A stretch of 64,000 nucleotides of DNA from an uncultured SAR86 cluster bacterium (GTDB lineage Bacteria > Pseudomonadota > Gammaproteobacteria > Magnimaribacterales > AG-339-G14), in NCBI GenBank assembly GCA_902616715.1, contig CACMTR010000001.1, forward strand, positions 248,001 to 312,000. Direction: 5' to 3'. Positions 20,565 through 31,159 of this stretch are shown here, piece by piece. A model generated the notes under the pieces. That model ran no database searches, was not told the DNA's origin, and worked only from the letters and a program-made list of their open reading frames with translations. Every line of letters begins with the position of its first letter. The first letter of the stretch is position 1. A program made the position numbers and the translations under genes.

Positions 20565-21589
20565 GATTTATTGGAGTACCAATTAATATCGGATGCAGAA
20601 TCATTAATTTGATCTGAAACACCTAAGATAAGTGTAAAAAGTGACATTCTAATTAACAACCCATTATCGGTTTGACGATAAATTGCTAAATTTGGATTTT
20701 GATTTAAGTCAGAATCAAGTTCATTAGCATCATTTCTAGAATCTCTAGGGAGAGGGTGCATTATTACAGTATTTGGCTCGCAGTTTTTCGTGTAAATTTC
20801 TTCATTTAAAGACATCAATCCCTTGTATTTTTTTGCTTCATCGACGTCATTGAATCTTTCTTCCTGAATTCTTGTGACATACAAAATATCAACGTCTGAA
20901 ATTCCTTCTTGGATGTTGTCTGTTTCTTTTAAGGAAACTGAACTGACATTTAGTTCTTTAATCAATGAAGAGGGAAGTTTAAGTTTTTCTGGAGATACAA
21001 GATTAAGAGAAATGTTTTTATAAAGACTTAAAATTTTACAAAGTGAATGAACAGCTCTACCATATTTAAGGTCGCCGATTAAAGCTACTCTAGCATTTTC
21101 AATAGTCTTACCTCTTGATTCTAATTCTTTTTTAATCGTATAAAGATCTAAGAGAGCTTGACTTGGATGCTCATTATCCCCATCGCCTCCATTAATAACT
21201 GGAACCCTAGATGCTTCAGCAAACTCTTGAACTGAGCCTGCAATTGGATGACGCATAACTATTATGTCACTGTAACCACTGAGAACTCTTGAAGTATCAT
21301 ATAAAGATTCGCCTTTTTTTAAAGAAGTCGAATCCATTTCGGTTGTTTCCCTAACCGAACCGCCTAATATGTTGAATGCACTTCCGAAACTTATTCTTGT
21401 TCTTGTACTAGGCTCAAAGAACATATTACTTAAAATTGCTCCATCTAAAACTTTAGTAAGCTTTGATCTATTAGCGAAAGGAATAAGTGAATCGGCTGTT
21501 TTGAAAATCAATTCAATATCATCTTTTTCAAATTGGTTTATGGAGATGATATTGCTGCCTAGAAACTCCATTGGGCAGAATAATATCAC
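20561..21589 (-). CDS. pyrB: Aspartate carbamoyltransferase catalytic subunit (start probably at internal Met ~21571)
   Basis: FFEPSTRTRISFGSA, MRHPIAGS, NGGDGDNEHPSQALLDLYTI, MHPLPR. Confidence 0.95.
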   Translation of the reverse strand: MILFCPMEFLGSNIISINQFEKDDIELIFKTADSLIPFANRSKLTKVLDGAILSNMFFEPSTRTRISFGSAFNILGGSVRETTEMDSTSLKKGESLYDTSRVLSGYSDIIVMRHPIAGSVQEFAEASRVPVINGGDGDNEHPSQALLDLYTIKKELESRGKTIENARVALIGDLKYGRAVHSLCKILSLYKNISLNLVSPEKLKLPSSLIKELNVSSVSLKETDNIQEGISDVDILYVTRIQEERFNDVDEAKKYKGLMSLNEEIYTKNCEPNTVIMHPLPRDSRNDANELDSDLNQNPNLAIYRQTDNGLLIRMSLFTLILGVSDQINDSASDINWYSNKS

Positions 21590-21679
21590 TTAGGAGAGAA
21601 TGAATATAGTATAAAGTTTTAGTTATTTATAATTAGAAAGACATGAATTTTTTAATAAATTCATAGTAATATTTAGTCA

Positions 21680-22195
21680 ATGTCTAATCACTGCTTAATA
21701 TTAAATGGAAATGGAAGGCCATTGAGTTATTTCCCTTTATCGGCTGTCGATTGGAAAACAGCGGTAAAATTGGTTTTTACTAGAAACGTCATTGTAATCA
21801 AAGAATATTCTGATTGGGTTGTAAGATCTCCTTCCATAACTTTTAAGGTTCCTAGTATTGTGATGCTGAGAAAATATCATAAATTTTCTAGCAAAATAAA
21901 ATTCTCTCGATCAAATGTTTTTTTAAGGGATATGTATACATGTTCGTATTGTACAAATGTATTTGAGAAAAAAGATCTTACAATTGATCATATAATTCCT
22001 AAAAGTAAGGGCGGTAAAACTAGTTGGGATAACGTAACTACCTCCTGTAAGTCATGCAATATTTCAAAAGCAGATAAAATACTTGAAAAACTTCCTGAGG
22101 CAACCGTTCCAACTTTTAGAGATCTTTTAAAAGGACAAGAAGTCTCAATAAAAGATAAGATCATCAAAGACTGGGAAGAATATATAGTAGCTTAG
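21680..22195 (+). CDS. HNH endonuclease family protein
   Basis: YTCSYCTNVFEKKDLTIDHIIPKSKGGKTSWDNVTTSCKSCN. Confidence 0.92.
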   Translation: MSNHCLILNGNGRPLSYFPLSAVDWKTAVKLVFTRNVIVIKEYSDWVVRSPSITFKVPSIVMLRKYHKFSSKIKFSRSNVFLRDMYTCSYCTNVFEKKDLTIDHIIPKSKGGKTSWDNVTTSCKSCNISKADKILEKLPEATVPTFRDLLKGQEVSIKDKIIKDWEEYIVA

Positions 22196-24201
22196 TAATT
22201 CTCTCTTAAATACTTTTCTAAAATAGATTTATTCAATACTTCTGGAAGGATCACTGGTCCGTACTCTTCATAGGGGTAAAAAACATAAAGTGGTATTCCA
22301 GATCTTCCGTAAGTTTCTATTAATTTATTGACATTAGGGTCTTTATTCGTCCAATCAATTTTTAAATAATTAATATTTTGCTTAGCAATCATTGACTTAA
22401 AATCATTTCCGCTTAAAGCAATCTGTTCATTTACTTTACACGTAATGCACCAATCAGCAGTAAAATTTATAAAAAGAGGGCCTTTTTTAGATAAGTTTTC
22501 AATTTTCTCAAGAGAAATATCAGATTTAGATAAATTATCTATTTCAGAATTGAAAGGAAGTAAATAAAGAGAAAAGATTAATAAAATTGCAGAGGCAGGA
22601 ATATTAAATTTAGATGATATTCTTAAAAAAGTAATAATTTCCTTAATAAAACAGAGTAATAATATTAAAGAAATACCTAATACGACGTACATTAAATTTA
22701 TAAAAGAAATCTGATTACTTAATATCCATATTAGCCAAAGAATCGTAAGAAAAATTGGTATGGCCATAATTTGTCTAAATATTTCCATCCAATTTCCTGG
22801 TTTTGGTAAATAACTTAAAGTTCCAGGAAAAAGACTAATAATTAAATAAGGTATAGAAAAACCAATTCCTAAAAATAAAAAAATTAAAATAGAAAAGAAA
22901 TTCGGTTGGGTCAAAGCTAACCCTAAAGCAGAACCCATGAAAGGTGCGGTGCAAGGTGTAGCAACTGCAACAGCTAAGACTCCTGTACCAAAAGAGCTTT
23001 TGTAAGAATTTGTATCAGAGGTTTTTGTTCCGAATTTTCCAAAAAAATTTGGAATTTTAAAAAGACCAATAAAATTAAGAAACAGCAAAGCAAAAAGGTA
23101 AATTAATAAAGATACAAATATTGGGGATTGCAGTTGAAATCCCCATCCTATTTCTTCACCAAAAATTTTTAAAATCAAAATAATTAAACCAATTGAAATA
23201 AAGGTAACTATTGAACCAATAGAAAATGACATCCCATGAAATAAAACCTCTCTCTTATTATTTGCAATTTCAATAAAGTTAAAGATTTTAAGAGAGATTA
23301 CTGGAAACACACAGGGCATTAAATTTAATAACAAACCACCAATAAAAGCAGAGAATAACGCAATCAATAGATTCAAAGAACTAAATTTATTTTCAGATGA
23401 CAAGTTATTAGATGAAAAGTAAAAAGAATTAATTTCATCATTTGATTTAAATGAAATAACACCTTTGATGTTTGGAGACAGAATTTTTTGATTTGATCTT
23501 AAAACTTTATGAGTAAAAGAATTTTTTCCAATCTCAGAATTTTGAATAGCAGTATGAGATATTAAATTTTGATCATAAGGAAAAAAATAAATTTCAGAAT
23601 CTTTAAATTTTTCACTCATCTGACCAGATAAATTTAATTCATTATCTTTCAGAGAAGCTGAAATTAAATACGGATATTTTTTAGGTAGATTATTTTTTAC
23701 TTTTAGAATTTTTGATTCGGTTTTAAAATTTGATAATACGATTTCATTAAGATTAATCTTTGTTGTACCAGATTGAGGCAGACAGATATCAGCACATGCT
23801 AGCCATTCTGAATTTAGGGTAATTTTGCCTTTTTTAACTGATCCTATCTCCTTATATAAACTGAACAAGATAATAACTTCATTTTCATATCCATAGGTCA
23901 TTAATGGAGGATATGGGATTGCCGAAGGAGCGGGCCATTTAGGATTAGAAATTTTATATCCTTCTGGTAGATTCCATTCAAATTTTGCTTTCTCTCCTGA
24001 ATCACCTGGATTAATCCAATAGGTATGCCATCCTTGATCAAATTTAAATTTCACACCAATTAAGTATTCATCGTCAGAAATTTTTACTATTTCCTTAGAT
24101 AAAATTTCTACTGAGGAATTTGAATCGGAGCTAAGATTTTCAGCTTGAATTAAATAGCTGAATAGTAAAGTGACTAAAAAGAAAGTCTTACGAATTGCCA
24201 T
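22192..24201 (-). CDS. Thiol:disulfide interchange protein, DsbD/ScsB type
   Basis: DsbD N-domain-like region, TM domain with MPCVFPVISLK and ATPCTAPFMG, C-terminal thioredoxin-like FTADWCITCKVNEQ. Confidence 0.9.
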   Translation of the reverse strand: MAIRKTFFLVTLLFSYLIQAENLSSDSNSSVEILSKEIVKISDDEYLIGVKFKFDQGWHTYWINPGDSGEKAKFEWNLPEGYKISNPKWPAPSAIPYPPLMTYGYENEVIILFSLYKEIGSVKKGKITLNSEWLACADICLPQSGTTKINLNEIVLSNFKTESKILKVKNNLPKKYPYLISASLKDNELNLSGQMSEKFKDSEIYFFPYDQNLISHTAIQNSEIGKNSFTHKVLRSNQKILSPNIKGVISFKSNDEINSFYFSSNNLSSENKFSSLNLLIALFSAFIGGLLLNLMPCVFPVISLKIFNFIEIANNKREVLFHGMSFSIGSIVTFISIGLIILILKIFGEEIGWGFQLQSPIFVSLLIYLFALLFLNFIGLFKIPNFFGKFGTKTSDTNSYKSSFGTGVLAVAVATPCTAPFMGSALGLALTQPNFFSILIFLFLGIGFSIPYLIISLFPGTLSYLPKPGNWMEIFRQIMAIPIFLTILWLIWILSNQISFINLMYVVLGISLILLLCFIKEIITFLRISSKFNIPASAILLIFSLYLLPFNSEIDNLSKSDISLEKIENLSKKGPLFINFTADWCITCKVNEQIALSGNDFKSMIAKQNINYLKIDWTNKDPNVNKLIETYGRSGIPLYVFYPYEEYGPVILPEVLNKSILEKYLRENY

Positions 24202-24745
24202 AATTCACACTAACAGTTTTTAAATCAAATCCTGCCAACTTGGATACTTTGTTTATTTTTTGATTATTTGGAGTATTGAAAATTATATCTTTATGTGAGG
24301 GTGTAATTAACCAGTTTCCAGAAAGTATTTCATTTTCGAGTTGTCCTTTACTCCATCCTGTGAATCCAAATGAGACTAAAAAGTCTTCCGGACCATCATC
24401 GTTGAGAATTGCCTTAATTAAATTTACGTCTTGTGAAACTGAAATTTCACTATTTATTTCTATTAAAGGTTTAAATCTATCGTCATTAGAATAAATTACG
24501 TAAACTGACATTGGTTGAACTGGCCCTCCGAGAATTATCTTTCCTGAATTTAGTTTTTTTTCTAACTTTGTACTAATTGAAGAAAAAAAATCTTTTAATT
24601 TAATTTCAACTGTTCTGTTTATTATTAGTCCATAAGAACCGTTTTCATCATTTGCACATAAGTAAATTAAAGAATTATTAAAATAATCTTCATCACTTTC
24701 GGCAGCACAAAAATATAGAAACTTGTCTTTAAGAGTATTTTTCAT
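24188..24745 (-). CDS. YqgE/AlgH family protein
   Basis: SLIYLCANDENGSYGLIINR, GGPVQPMSVYVIY, FGFTGWSKGQLENEI. Confidence 0.9.
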   Translation of the reverse strand: MKNTLKDKFLYFCAAESDEDYFNNSLIYLCANDENGSYGLIINRTVEIKLKDFFSSISTKLEKKLNSGKIILGGPVQPMSVYVIYSNDDRFKPLIEINSEISVSQDVNLIKAILNDDGPEDFLVSFGFTGWSKGQLENEILSGNWLITPSHKDIIFNTPNNQKINKVSKLAGFDLKTVSVNYGNS

Positions 24746-24847
24746 TAGTCAACATGTTAAATTTTAAAATATAAATGTCTAATATCTTTTTTATTTAGTA
24801 TTTATATATATGATTTCTTGTAAAATTATCAATATATCTGTCTATAT

Positions 24848-25873
24848 ATGAATAATGTAGTTCCAAATCATCTTTTGAAAAAACATCAGAAAAATATCTT
24901 AAACGAGAAAAAATATAATTCTGAAAATCTTCAAACTCTTAAATCATCCATAAAGAAACTTCTTAAAGATAAGAATGGTGTTTTAATCTCTCATTATTAT
25001 GTTGACCATGAAATTCAAAAATTAACTGAAGAAACTAATGGATGTGTTTCTGATTCGCTTCAAATGGCTAAATTTGGACAAGAAACAGAAGCTGATTTAT
25101 TAGTAGTTTCTGGAGTAAAATTTATGGGAGAAACTTCAAAAATACTCAATCCAGAAAAAACTGTTTTAATGCCGACTCTTGAAGCTACTTGCTCTTTAGA
25201 TTTAGGATGTCCAGCTGAGGAATTTAAAAAATTTTGTGATCAATTTCCTGATAGAGAGGTTGTTGTTTATGCGAACACCTCTGCAGAAGTAAAAGCTATG
25301 GCTGATTGGGTTGTTACCTCTAGTATTGCACTTGATGTTGTTGAACATTTAGATAGCCAAGGAAAAAAAATAATCTGGGCTCCAGATAAACATTTAGGAA
25401 AGTACATAGAAACTAAAACGCAAGCCGATATGATAATGTGGGACGCTTCATGTGTTGTACATGACGAATTTAAGTTTCAAGGATTAAAGAAAATGAAAAA
25501 ACTTCATCCAGAAGCAGGAATTTTAGTTCACCCTGAATCTCCTATGGAAGTCATTGAATTAGCTGATGCTGTTGGATCAACTTCTCAAATAATAAATGCA
25601 TCTAAAAAATTGGATTTCAAAAAGTTTATCGTCGCTACAGATAAAGGGATTTTTTATCAATTAAAGAAAGAGAGTCCAGAAAAAGAATTTTTTGAAGCTC
25701 CGACTGCTGGGGAAGGAGCACAATGTAGGAGTTGCTCTCAGTGCCCCTGGATGGGTTTAAATTCTTTAGAAAATCTTGAGAAAACTCTAATTGAAATGAA
25801 AAATACTATTAATGTCCCAGAAAAAATAACACTCGAAGCACAAAAATCGCTCAATAGGATGACATCTTTTTAG
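24848..25873 (+). CDS. nadA: Quinolinate synthase NadA
   Basis: [33 protein letters not shown], Cys ligands incl. [10 protein letters not shown]. Confidence 0.96.
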   Translation: MNNVVPNHLLKKHQKNILNEKKYNSENLQTLKSSIKKLLKDKNGVLISHYYVDHEIQKLTEETNGCVSDSLQMAKFGQETEADLLVVSGVKFMGETSKILNPEKTVLMPTLEATCSLDLGCPAEEFKKFCDQFPDREVVVYANTSAEVKAMADWVVTSSIALDVVEHLDSQGKKIIWAPDKHLGKYIETKTQADMIMWDASCVVHDEFKFQGLKKMKKLHPEAGILVHPESPMEVIELADAVGSTSQIINASKKLDFKKFIVATDKGIFYQLKKESPEKEFFEAPTAGEGAQCRSCSQCPWMGLNSLENLEKTLIEMKNTINVPEKITLEAQKSLNRMTSF

Positions 25874-25876
25874 TTT

Positions 25877-26707
25877 ATGGATCTTCAATTAATCAAAGCT
25901 AATGTCAAAAGAGCATTAAAGGAAGATAAAGCCAAGAACGATCTATCATTGAGTATGCTAAAAGGCATTTCTGATAAAACAATTATGGCAAATTTAACAG
26001 TTAATGAGAAAGCAATATTATCGGGAACGAAATGGTTTGAGGAAAGTTTTAAACAACTAGAAACTAAAATTAAAGTTAAATGGAACTACAAAGAAGGAGA
26101 AAATTTACCAAAAAATTCTCTAGTAGCAACTATAAGAGGCCCAGCTAACGCAATATTATCAGGAGAAAGAACAGCTTTAAATTTTTTGCAATTTATGTCC
26201 GGAATTTCAAGCAAAACTTCAGCAATTAAAAAGACCATAAAAAATAAAAATATCAAGCTACTTGATACAAGAAAAACTATTCCAGGTATGAGATTTGAAC
26301 AAAAGTATGCAACCTCGATTGGAGGAGCGCAAAATCATCGTTTTGATCTAGCTGATGGTTTAATGATTAAAGACAACCACATAGCTGTGGCTGAAGGCAT
26401 TGAAAACCTTTTTTTTAAGAAAAATTTAAAGAAAGGTAAATTTTTAGAGATTGAAGTTAAGAAGCTTTCTCAAATAGAAGCAGCACTTAAATTAAACCCT
26501 GACATTATTATGTTGGACAATTTAAAATACTCGTCTCTGATAAAAGCAATCTCAATTATTAGCAAAAAATGCATGATAGAAGTTTCAGGAATTAAAGGTG
26601 AAAATGATTTCAAAGAGGTTTCTAAACTCGATATTGATTTTATATCTCTTGGGGATCTCACTAAAAATATAAGTTCGATAGATTTTTCTTTAAATTTTAA
26701 TTTATGA
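25877..26707 (+). CDS. nadC: Nicotinate-nucleotide pyrophosphorylase NadC
   Basis: GERTALNFLQFMSGISS, LLDTRKTIPGMR, IKDNHIA. Confidence 0.96.
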   Translation: MDLQLIKANVKRALKEDKAKNDLSLSMLKGISDKTIMANLTVNEKAILSGTKWFEESFKQLETKIKVKWNYKEGENLPKNSLVATIRGPANAILSGERTALNFLQFMSGISSKTSAIKKTIKNKNIKLLDTRKTIPGMRFEQKYATSIGGAQNHRFDLADGLMIKDNHIAVAEGIENLFFKKNLKKGKFLEIEVKKLSQIEAALKLNPDIIMLDNLKYSSLIKAISIISKKCMIEVSGIKGENDFKEVSKLDIDFISLGDLTKNISSIDFSLNFNL

Positions 26708-27411
26708 AAAATTTCTTCATTATTATTTCAATATTTGCCTATGTATCTTGTGCTGATAAAGAAAGTTTTCAAGTAATTTTTCCTGAAAAAGTTTTCGTTG
26801 AATTTAATTGGTGTTCTTATGAAGAAAATAAAGATGCAGAAGATTTAGGAAAGCTTTTTATTGATTATAAAAATTTTTTAGATCCTAATAATTTTTATGC
26901 TTCTTATCTCAATCCTACATTTCAAGTTCAAACATATGATTTTATTTTGATGGAGTCTTTTAAAAATAAAGAAGTTTTTCATTCAAATCTTCAAGATAGA
27001 GAAGGGTTTTTTTATAACAGGTGGAAGACAAATTTTGAACAAACAGCAAAATGTGATGAGCTAAAAAAACAATATTTTTATGAACATACAAATTCAAGTT
27101 TGGAAGCTATTAATAAAAAAGATATTGAATTTAAATTCTCTTTTTGTAAAAAGTTAGATAACGTATCAATTGATCAGCTTATAGATAATTTAGAAATACT
27201 TAAGTTAAACAATATAAAAAATATATTTTTATTAACCCCTGAAATATTAAATGATTATTACGATTACCTTTTCATAATTTCTAGCATCAAAGAAGAAGAA
27301 ATTGAAGAAAATATTCTATCTAATAACATAGGATTTCTAATTAATTGTAATTTAAATTTTAATGATGGAGATTTAAATCAATTACTTTTTGAAAGCTATC
27401 CATTAATTTAG
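26704..27411 (+). CDS. Hypothetical lipoprotein
   Basis: N-terminal MKNFFIIISIFAYVSC lipobox-like signal; no family recognised. Confidence 0.65.
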   Translation: MKNFFIIISIFAYVSCADKESFQVIFPEKVFVEFNWCSYEENKDAEDLGKLFIDYKNFLDPNNFYASYLNPTFQVQTYDFILMESFKNKEVFHSNLQDREGFFYNRWKTNFEQTAKCDELKKQYFYEHTNSSLEAINKKDIEFKFSFCKKLDNVSIDQLIDNLEILKLNNIKNIFLLTPEILNDYYDYLFIISSIKEEEIEENILSNNIGFLINCNLNFNDGDLNQLLFESYPLI

Positions 27412-27419
27412 TAATTTAA

Positions 27420-27869
27420 TTGAAAAAAAAAATTTTAGATAAAGATATAAGACTAAAAATCATGAATGCACTATCTAGAAGGGAGCATTCTGAAAAAGAA
27501 ATTTATTTAAAATTTGTTAATCTTGTAAATTCGAAAGATACTTTACTAGAAGAAATTTTAAAATTAAAGGAAGAGGGATTAATCTCAAATCAAAGGTATG
27601 CAGAGGCTTATATTAGATCACGTTTTCATTCTGGATTCGGACCTATTCGAATTAAATATGAGCTAGAAAAAAAAGGGGTAATTGAAGCGATAATAAAAAC
27701 AGCTTTTCAAGAAACTGATTTGGATTGGGATGATAAACTGAAAAGCGAATTTAAAAAGAAATATGAATCTAACGATATGAAAAGTTCAAATGATAATAAA
27801 ATTTCAAAATTTTTCTTGTACAGGGGTTTTGATCTTGAAAAAATATCAAAACTTATTAAAAACAATTGA
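27420..27869 (+). CDS. recX: Regulatory protein RecX (TTG start)
   Basis: LSRREHSEKEIYLKF, LISNQRYAEAYIRSRFHSGFGPIRIKYEL. Confidence 0.87.
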   Translation: MKKKILDKDIRLKIMNALSRREHSEKEIYLKFVNLVNSKDTLLEEILKLKEEGLISNQRYAEAYIRSRFHSGFGPIRIKYELEKKGVIEAIIKTAFQETDLDWDDKLKSEFKKKYESNDMKSSNDNKISKFFLYRGFDLEKISKLIKNN

Positions 27870-29332
27870 GTTATTTAGTTCTAGCAAGAAAATGGAGGCC
27901 AAAAACTTTTTCCGAAGTAGTTGGTCAAGATCACGTAGTTAAAGCTTTACAAAACTCTCTAAAAAATGACTCTAATCATCAGGCATTCCTTTTTACAGGT
28001 ACGAGAGGGGTTGGAAAAACTTCTATAGCAAGAATATTAACAAAAGCTCTAAATTGTGAAAATTTGATAAATGGAGAACCATGTAATAAATGCGATTCTT
28101 GTTTATCTATTAACAATAATTCCTCGATAGATTTTCAAGAGATAGATGCCGCTTCCAGAAGAGGTATTTCTGAGACAAAAGAATTATTAGAAACTATTCC
28201 CTATATGCCTACTTCTTCGAAGTATAAAGTTTATCTAATCGATGAAGTTCATATGCTCACTAAAGAAAGTTTTAATTCCCTCTTAAAAACTCTAGAAGAG
28301 CCTCCTCCACACGTAATATTTATGTTTGCTACAACCGAATTTTCACAAATTCCAGCTACTATTTTATCTAGATGCCTTCAATTGAATTTAAATTCAGTAA
28401 CCATAGAAGATTTAAAAAAACAACTTTCAATAATTTTTAGTAAAGAAAAAGTAAAATATGAAGATTCTGCTTTAACATTAATTTCTGAAGCTGCTAATGG
28501 CAGTATAAGAGACGCTTTGACAATCTCTGAAAAGATTATCTCTTTTTCTGAAAAAAATATTAATAGTTCCGTAGTTAGAGAGATTTTAGGAATTCCAGAT
28601 GATGAACTAATACAAGGAATCTTAAAAAATCTCAAAGACAAAAATACTGAAGAACTATTTAAGATTCTTGACGAGATTAATAATGATTCTTCAGTCAAAA
28701 GTATATTTATTGATTTAATGGAACTAATAAAAAACATTTCATTAGCTCAATTTAAAAAAGTTAATGATTGTCCATATGATTCTGCTCTGTTAGAAATTGA
28801 TCCAGGAACGTTACAAATTTTTTATCAATTATGCTTAGTTAATATGGAATATATTGATGATTCTCCGGATCCAAAGGGACTCTTGGAAATGACTCTTTTA
28901 AAAATGCTTGCCTTCGATATTGAAGAAAAAAAAAATCTGAAAACAAACAAAACGCCAAATAATTTTGATTGGCCACATGTTTTAACTGAATTGGAATTAA
29001 ATAAAGTTTTTTCACAACATTTGATGCAAAGTAATGGTTTTTTAAAACAAAAAGATTTCGTTTTGTCACTACCTAAAGAAAAAAAAGCTTTGATAAACGA
29101 TAAAAATATAAAGGATTTGGAATTAAAATTGAGAGTTTTCCTTTCTGTTGAAGATTTAAAAGTAACAGTGAATACCGACTATGATGCTTCTCATTCCCCC
29201 TTGAGTTTAAAGGAAGAGAAACTAAAGAAAACTAATGAAATTATTGAAGAAAAAATTACAAATAGTAAGTCTTATAAAAAAATAGTAAGTGAGTTAAATC
29301 CCAAGATTAAAAATTTTGATAACTCAAAATGA
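27866..29332 (+). CDS. dnaX: DNA polymerase III subunit tau/gamma (TTG start)
   Basis: LARKWRPKTFSEVVGQDHVVKAL, GTRGVGKTSIARILTKALNC, DEVHMLT, SRCLQ. Confidence 0.96.
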   Translation: MSYLVLARKWRPKTFSEVVGQDHVVKALQNSLKNDSNHQAFLFTGTRGVGKTSIARILTKALNCENLINGEPCNKCDSCLSINNNSSIDFQEIDAASRRGISETKELLETIPYMPTSSKYKVYLIDEVHMLTKESFNSLLKTLEEPPPHVIFMFATTEFSQIPATILSRCLQLNLNSVTIEDLKKQLSIIFSKEKVKYEDSALTLISEAANGSIRDALTISEKIISFSEKNINSSVVREILGIPDDELIQGILKNLKDKNTEELFKILDEINNDSSVKSIFIDLMELIKNISLAQFKKVNDCPYDSALLEIDPGTLQIFYQLCLVNMEYIDDSPDPKGLLEMTLLKMLAFDIEEKKNLKTNKTPNNFDWPHVLTELELNKVFSQHLMQSNGFLKQKDFVLSLPKEKKALINDKNIKDLELKLRVFLSVEDLKVTVNTDYDASHSPLSLKEEKLKKTNEIIEEKITNSKSYKKIVSELNPKIKNFDNSK

Positions 29333-29931
29333 AAGTTAGTAAAAATATTGAAAATTTAATGTCTTCACTTCAGATTTTACCTGGAGTAGGTCCAAAAACA
29401 GCTAAGCGCCTATCTTTGTTTCTATTGGGGGAAAACAAAGAAGGAGCTAAAAATTTATCTTCTTCAATCGATAGTGCTCTTAGTTCTGTAAAACATTGCA
29501 AGATTTGCGGCGTACTGAACGATTTAGATGAGTGCGCAATTTGTACAGATTTATCTAGAGACGAAAAATATTTATGTATAGTTGAATCGACTTCAGACTT
29601 ATTTGCCATCGAAGAGACTAATGAATTTCAAGGCAAATACTTTGTTTTAAATGGTCTTCTATCACCTATAGACGGAATTGGCCCTGATGAATTGAAAATA
29701 AAGAAATTACTTAACTTGTGTACGCAAAGAGAAATAAAAGAGGTTATCATTGCTTTAAACTCTACTTTAGAAGGTGAAGCTACAAGCTATTTTCTTTTAG
29801 AGAACTTAAAAGAAATGAATATTAAAGTTACTAAACTTGCAGAAGGAGTTCCAGCTGGAGGAGACTTAGATTATGTTGATAACAATACCCTTAAAAGAGC
29901 TTTTTCTTGGAGAAGGGAATTGGGAGATTAA
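29329..29931 (+). CDS. recR: Recombination mediator RecR
   Basis: LPGVGPKTAKRLSLFLL, Cys4 zinc finger, LKEMNIKVTKLAEGVPAGGDLDYVD. Confidence 0.96.
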   Translation: MKVSKNIENLMSSLQILPGVGPKTAKRLSLFLLGENKEGAKNLSSSIDSALSSVKHCKICGVLNDLDECAICTDLSRDEKYLCIVESTSDLFAIEETNEFQGKYFVLNGLLSPIDGIGPDELKIKKLLNLCTQREIKEVIIALNSTLEGEATSYFLLENLKEMNIKVTKLAEGVPAGGDLDYVDNNTLKRAFSWRRELGD

Positions 29932-29940
29932 TTATTAGTT

Positions 29941-30507
29941 ATGGCAATTAAATCTGATAAGTGGATAAAAACTAAAGCGCTCGAATCGGGAATGATTAAA
30001 CCTTTCCAGCCTAATCAAGTTAAGCAAAATGAATCTGAAAAATTGATATCTTATGGGTTATCTAGCTATGGTTATGACGTAAGATGCTCGGAAGATTTTA
30101 AAATTTTTACGAATATTAAATCAGCTACTGTAGATCCTAAAAGTTTTGATCCAGATAGCTTTGTCGACTATAAAGGGGCAGAGTGTATTATCCCCCCGAA
30201 TTCTTTTGCTCTTGCGAGTACCATTGAGTACTTTAAAATTCCAAGAAATGTTTTGACAATTTGTTTGGGGAAGTCAACTTATGCTCGATGCGGAATTATT
30301 GTTAATGTAACTCCTTTGGAACCCGAATGGGAGGGTCATGTGACTTTAGAATTTTCTAATACCACAAGTTTGCCAGCCAAGATTTATGCAAATGAAGGAG
30401 TTGCTCAAATGCTATTCTTCGAATCGGACGAGGATTGTGAAGTAAGTTACAAAGATAGAGGTGGGAAATACCAAGGACAAAAAGGAGTCACTCTGCCGAA
30501 GGCATAG
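29941..30507 (+). CDS. dcd: dCTP deaminase
   Basis: [50 protein letters not shown]. Confidence 0.96.
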   Translation: MAIKSDKWIKTKALESGMIKPFQPNQVKQNESEKLISYGLSSYGYDVRCSEDFKIFTNIKSATVDPKSFDPDSFVDYKGAECIIPPNSFALASTIEYFKIPRNVLTICLGKSTYARCGIIVNVTPLEPEWEGHVTLEFSNTTSLPAKIYANEGVAQMLFFESDEDCEVSYKDRGGKYQGQKGVTLPKA

Positions 30508-31159
30508 ATTCAACTAATCTCCAGGTTGCCGTTCTAGGACCAAAATCGTTAAAAATCTTAAAGGTTGTTAAAAAATCATCTTCTTTAAACCACAAATAAT
30601 ATTCTTTATCATCATCTCTAATTTCAGAAATTTTATAAGAAGGGAAGGATTCGTCCTCTTCATTATTAAAGTCAGAAAGAAACTTTTTTGTTTTAATCTT
30701 ACCTTTGTCCAAGAATAAGTATTCTTTTGATAAGGGAAGGGAATCAGAGGTTAAATCAAATTTTAGTTGAAGCTGTAAACTTAAATTTCCATAAACTGGT
30801 TCATTAAAATTGAATTTTCCTGTTTTTTTGTTGAAAGTAAATTCAACTTCTTTATTTTCGTAATTTAATTTAAAAGTTTGATTTTCTTTTCTTAAACCTC
30901 CAAAAGCACGAAGATTCTTTTCTATTTCCGTTACGTATATCTGTCTATTTTCAATAAAAAAAATGGATCTCTGTGAGAAATTGAATAATGAATGCTTAGC
31001 TTTAGATTCCATTAACCAATATTTTTCATCAAGTTTTTTTAAGGTTTCAATTACTTCAGCGCCGTCAGTTGAATAAAAATTCTCATATTCTCTGAGGGTA
31101 AAACTGTTCATAGTCAAGGATAAGACTAAGAGAAAGCTAGAAAATAAACTCTTTACCAT
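30488..31159 (-). CDS. DUF3108-like exported protein
   Basis: Signal peptide, beta-rich sequence, position next to purN as in other gammaproteobacteria. Confidence 0.6.
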   Translation of the reverse strand: MVKSLFSSFLLVLSLTMNSFTLREYENFYSTDGAEVIETLKKLDEKYWLMESKAKHSLFNFSQRSIFFIENRQIYVTEIEKNLRAFGGLRKENQTFKLNYENKEVEFTFNKKTGKFNFNEPVYGNLSLQLQLKFDLTSDSLPLSKEYLFLDKGKIKTKKFLSDFNNEEDESFPSYKISEIRDDDKEYYLWFKEDDFLTTFKIFNDFGPRTATWRLVESMPSAE

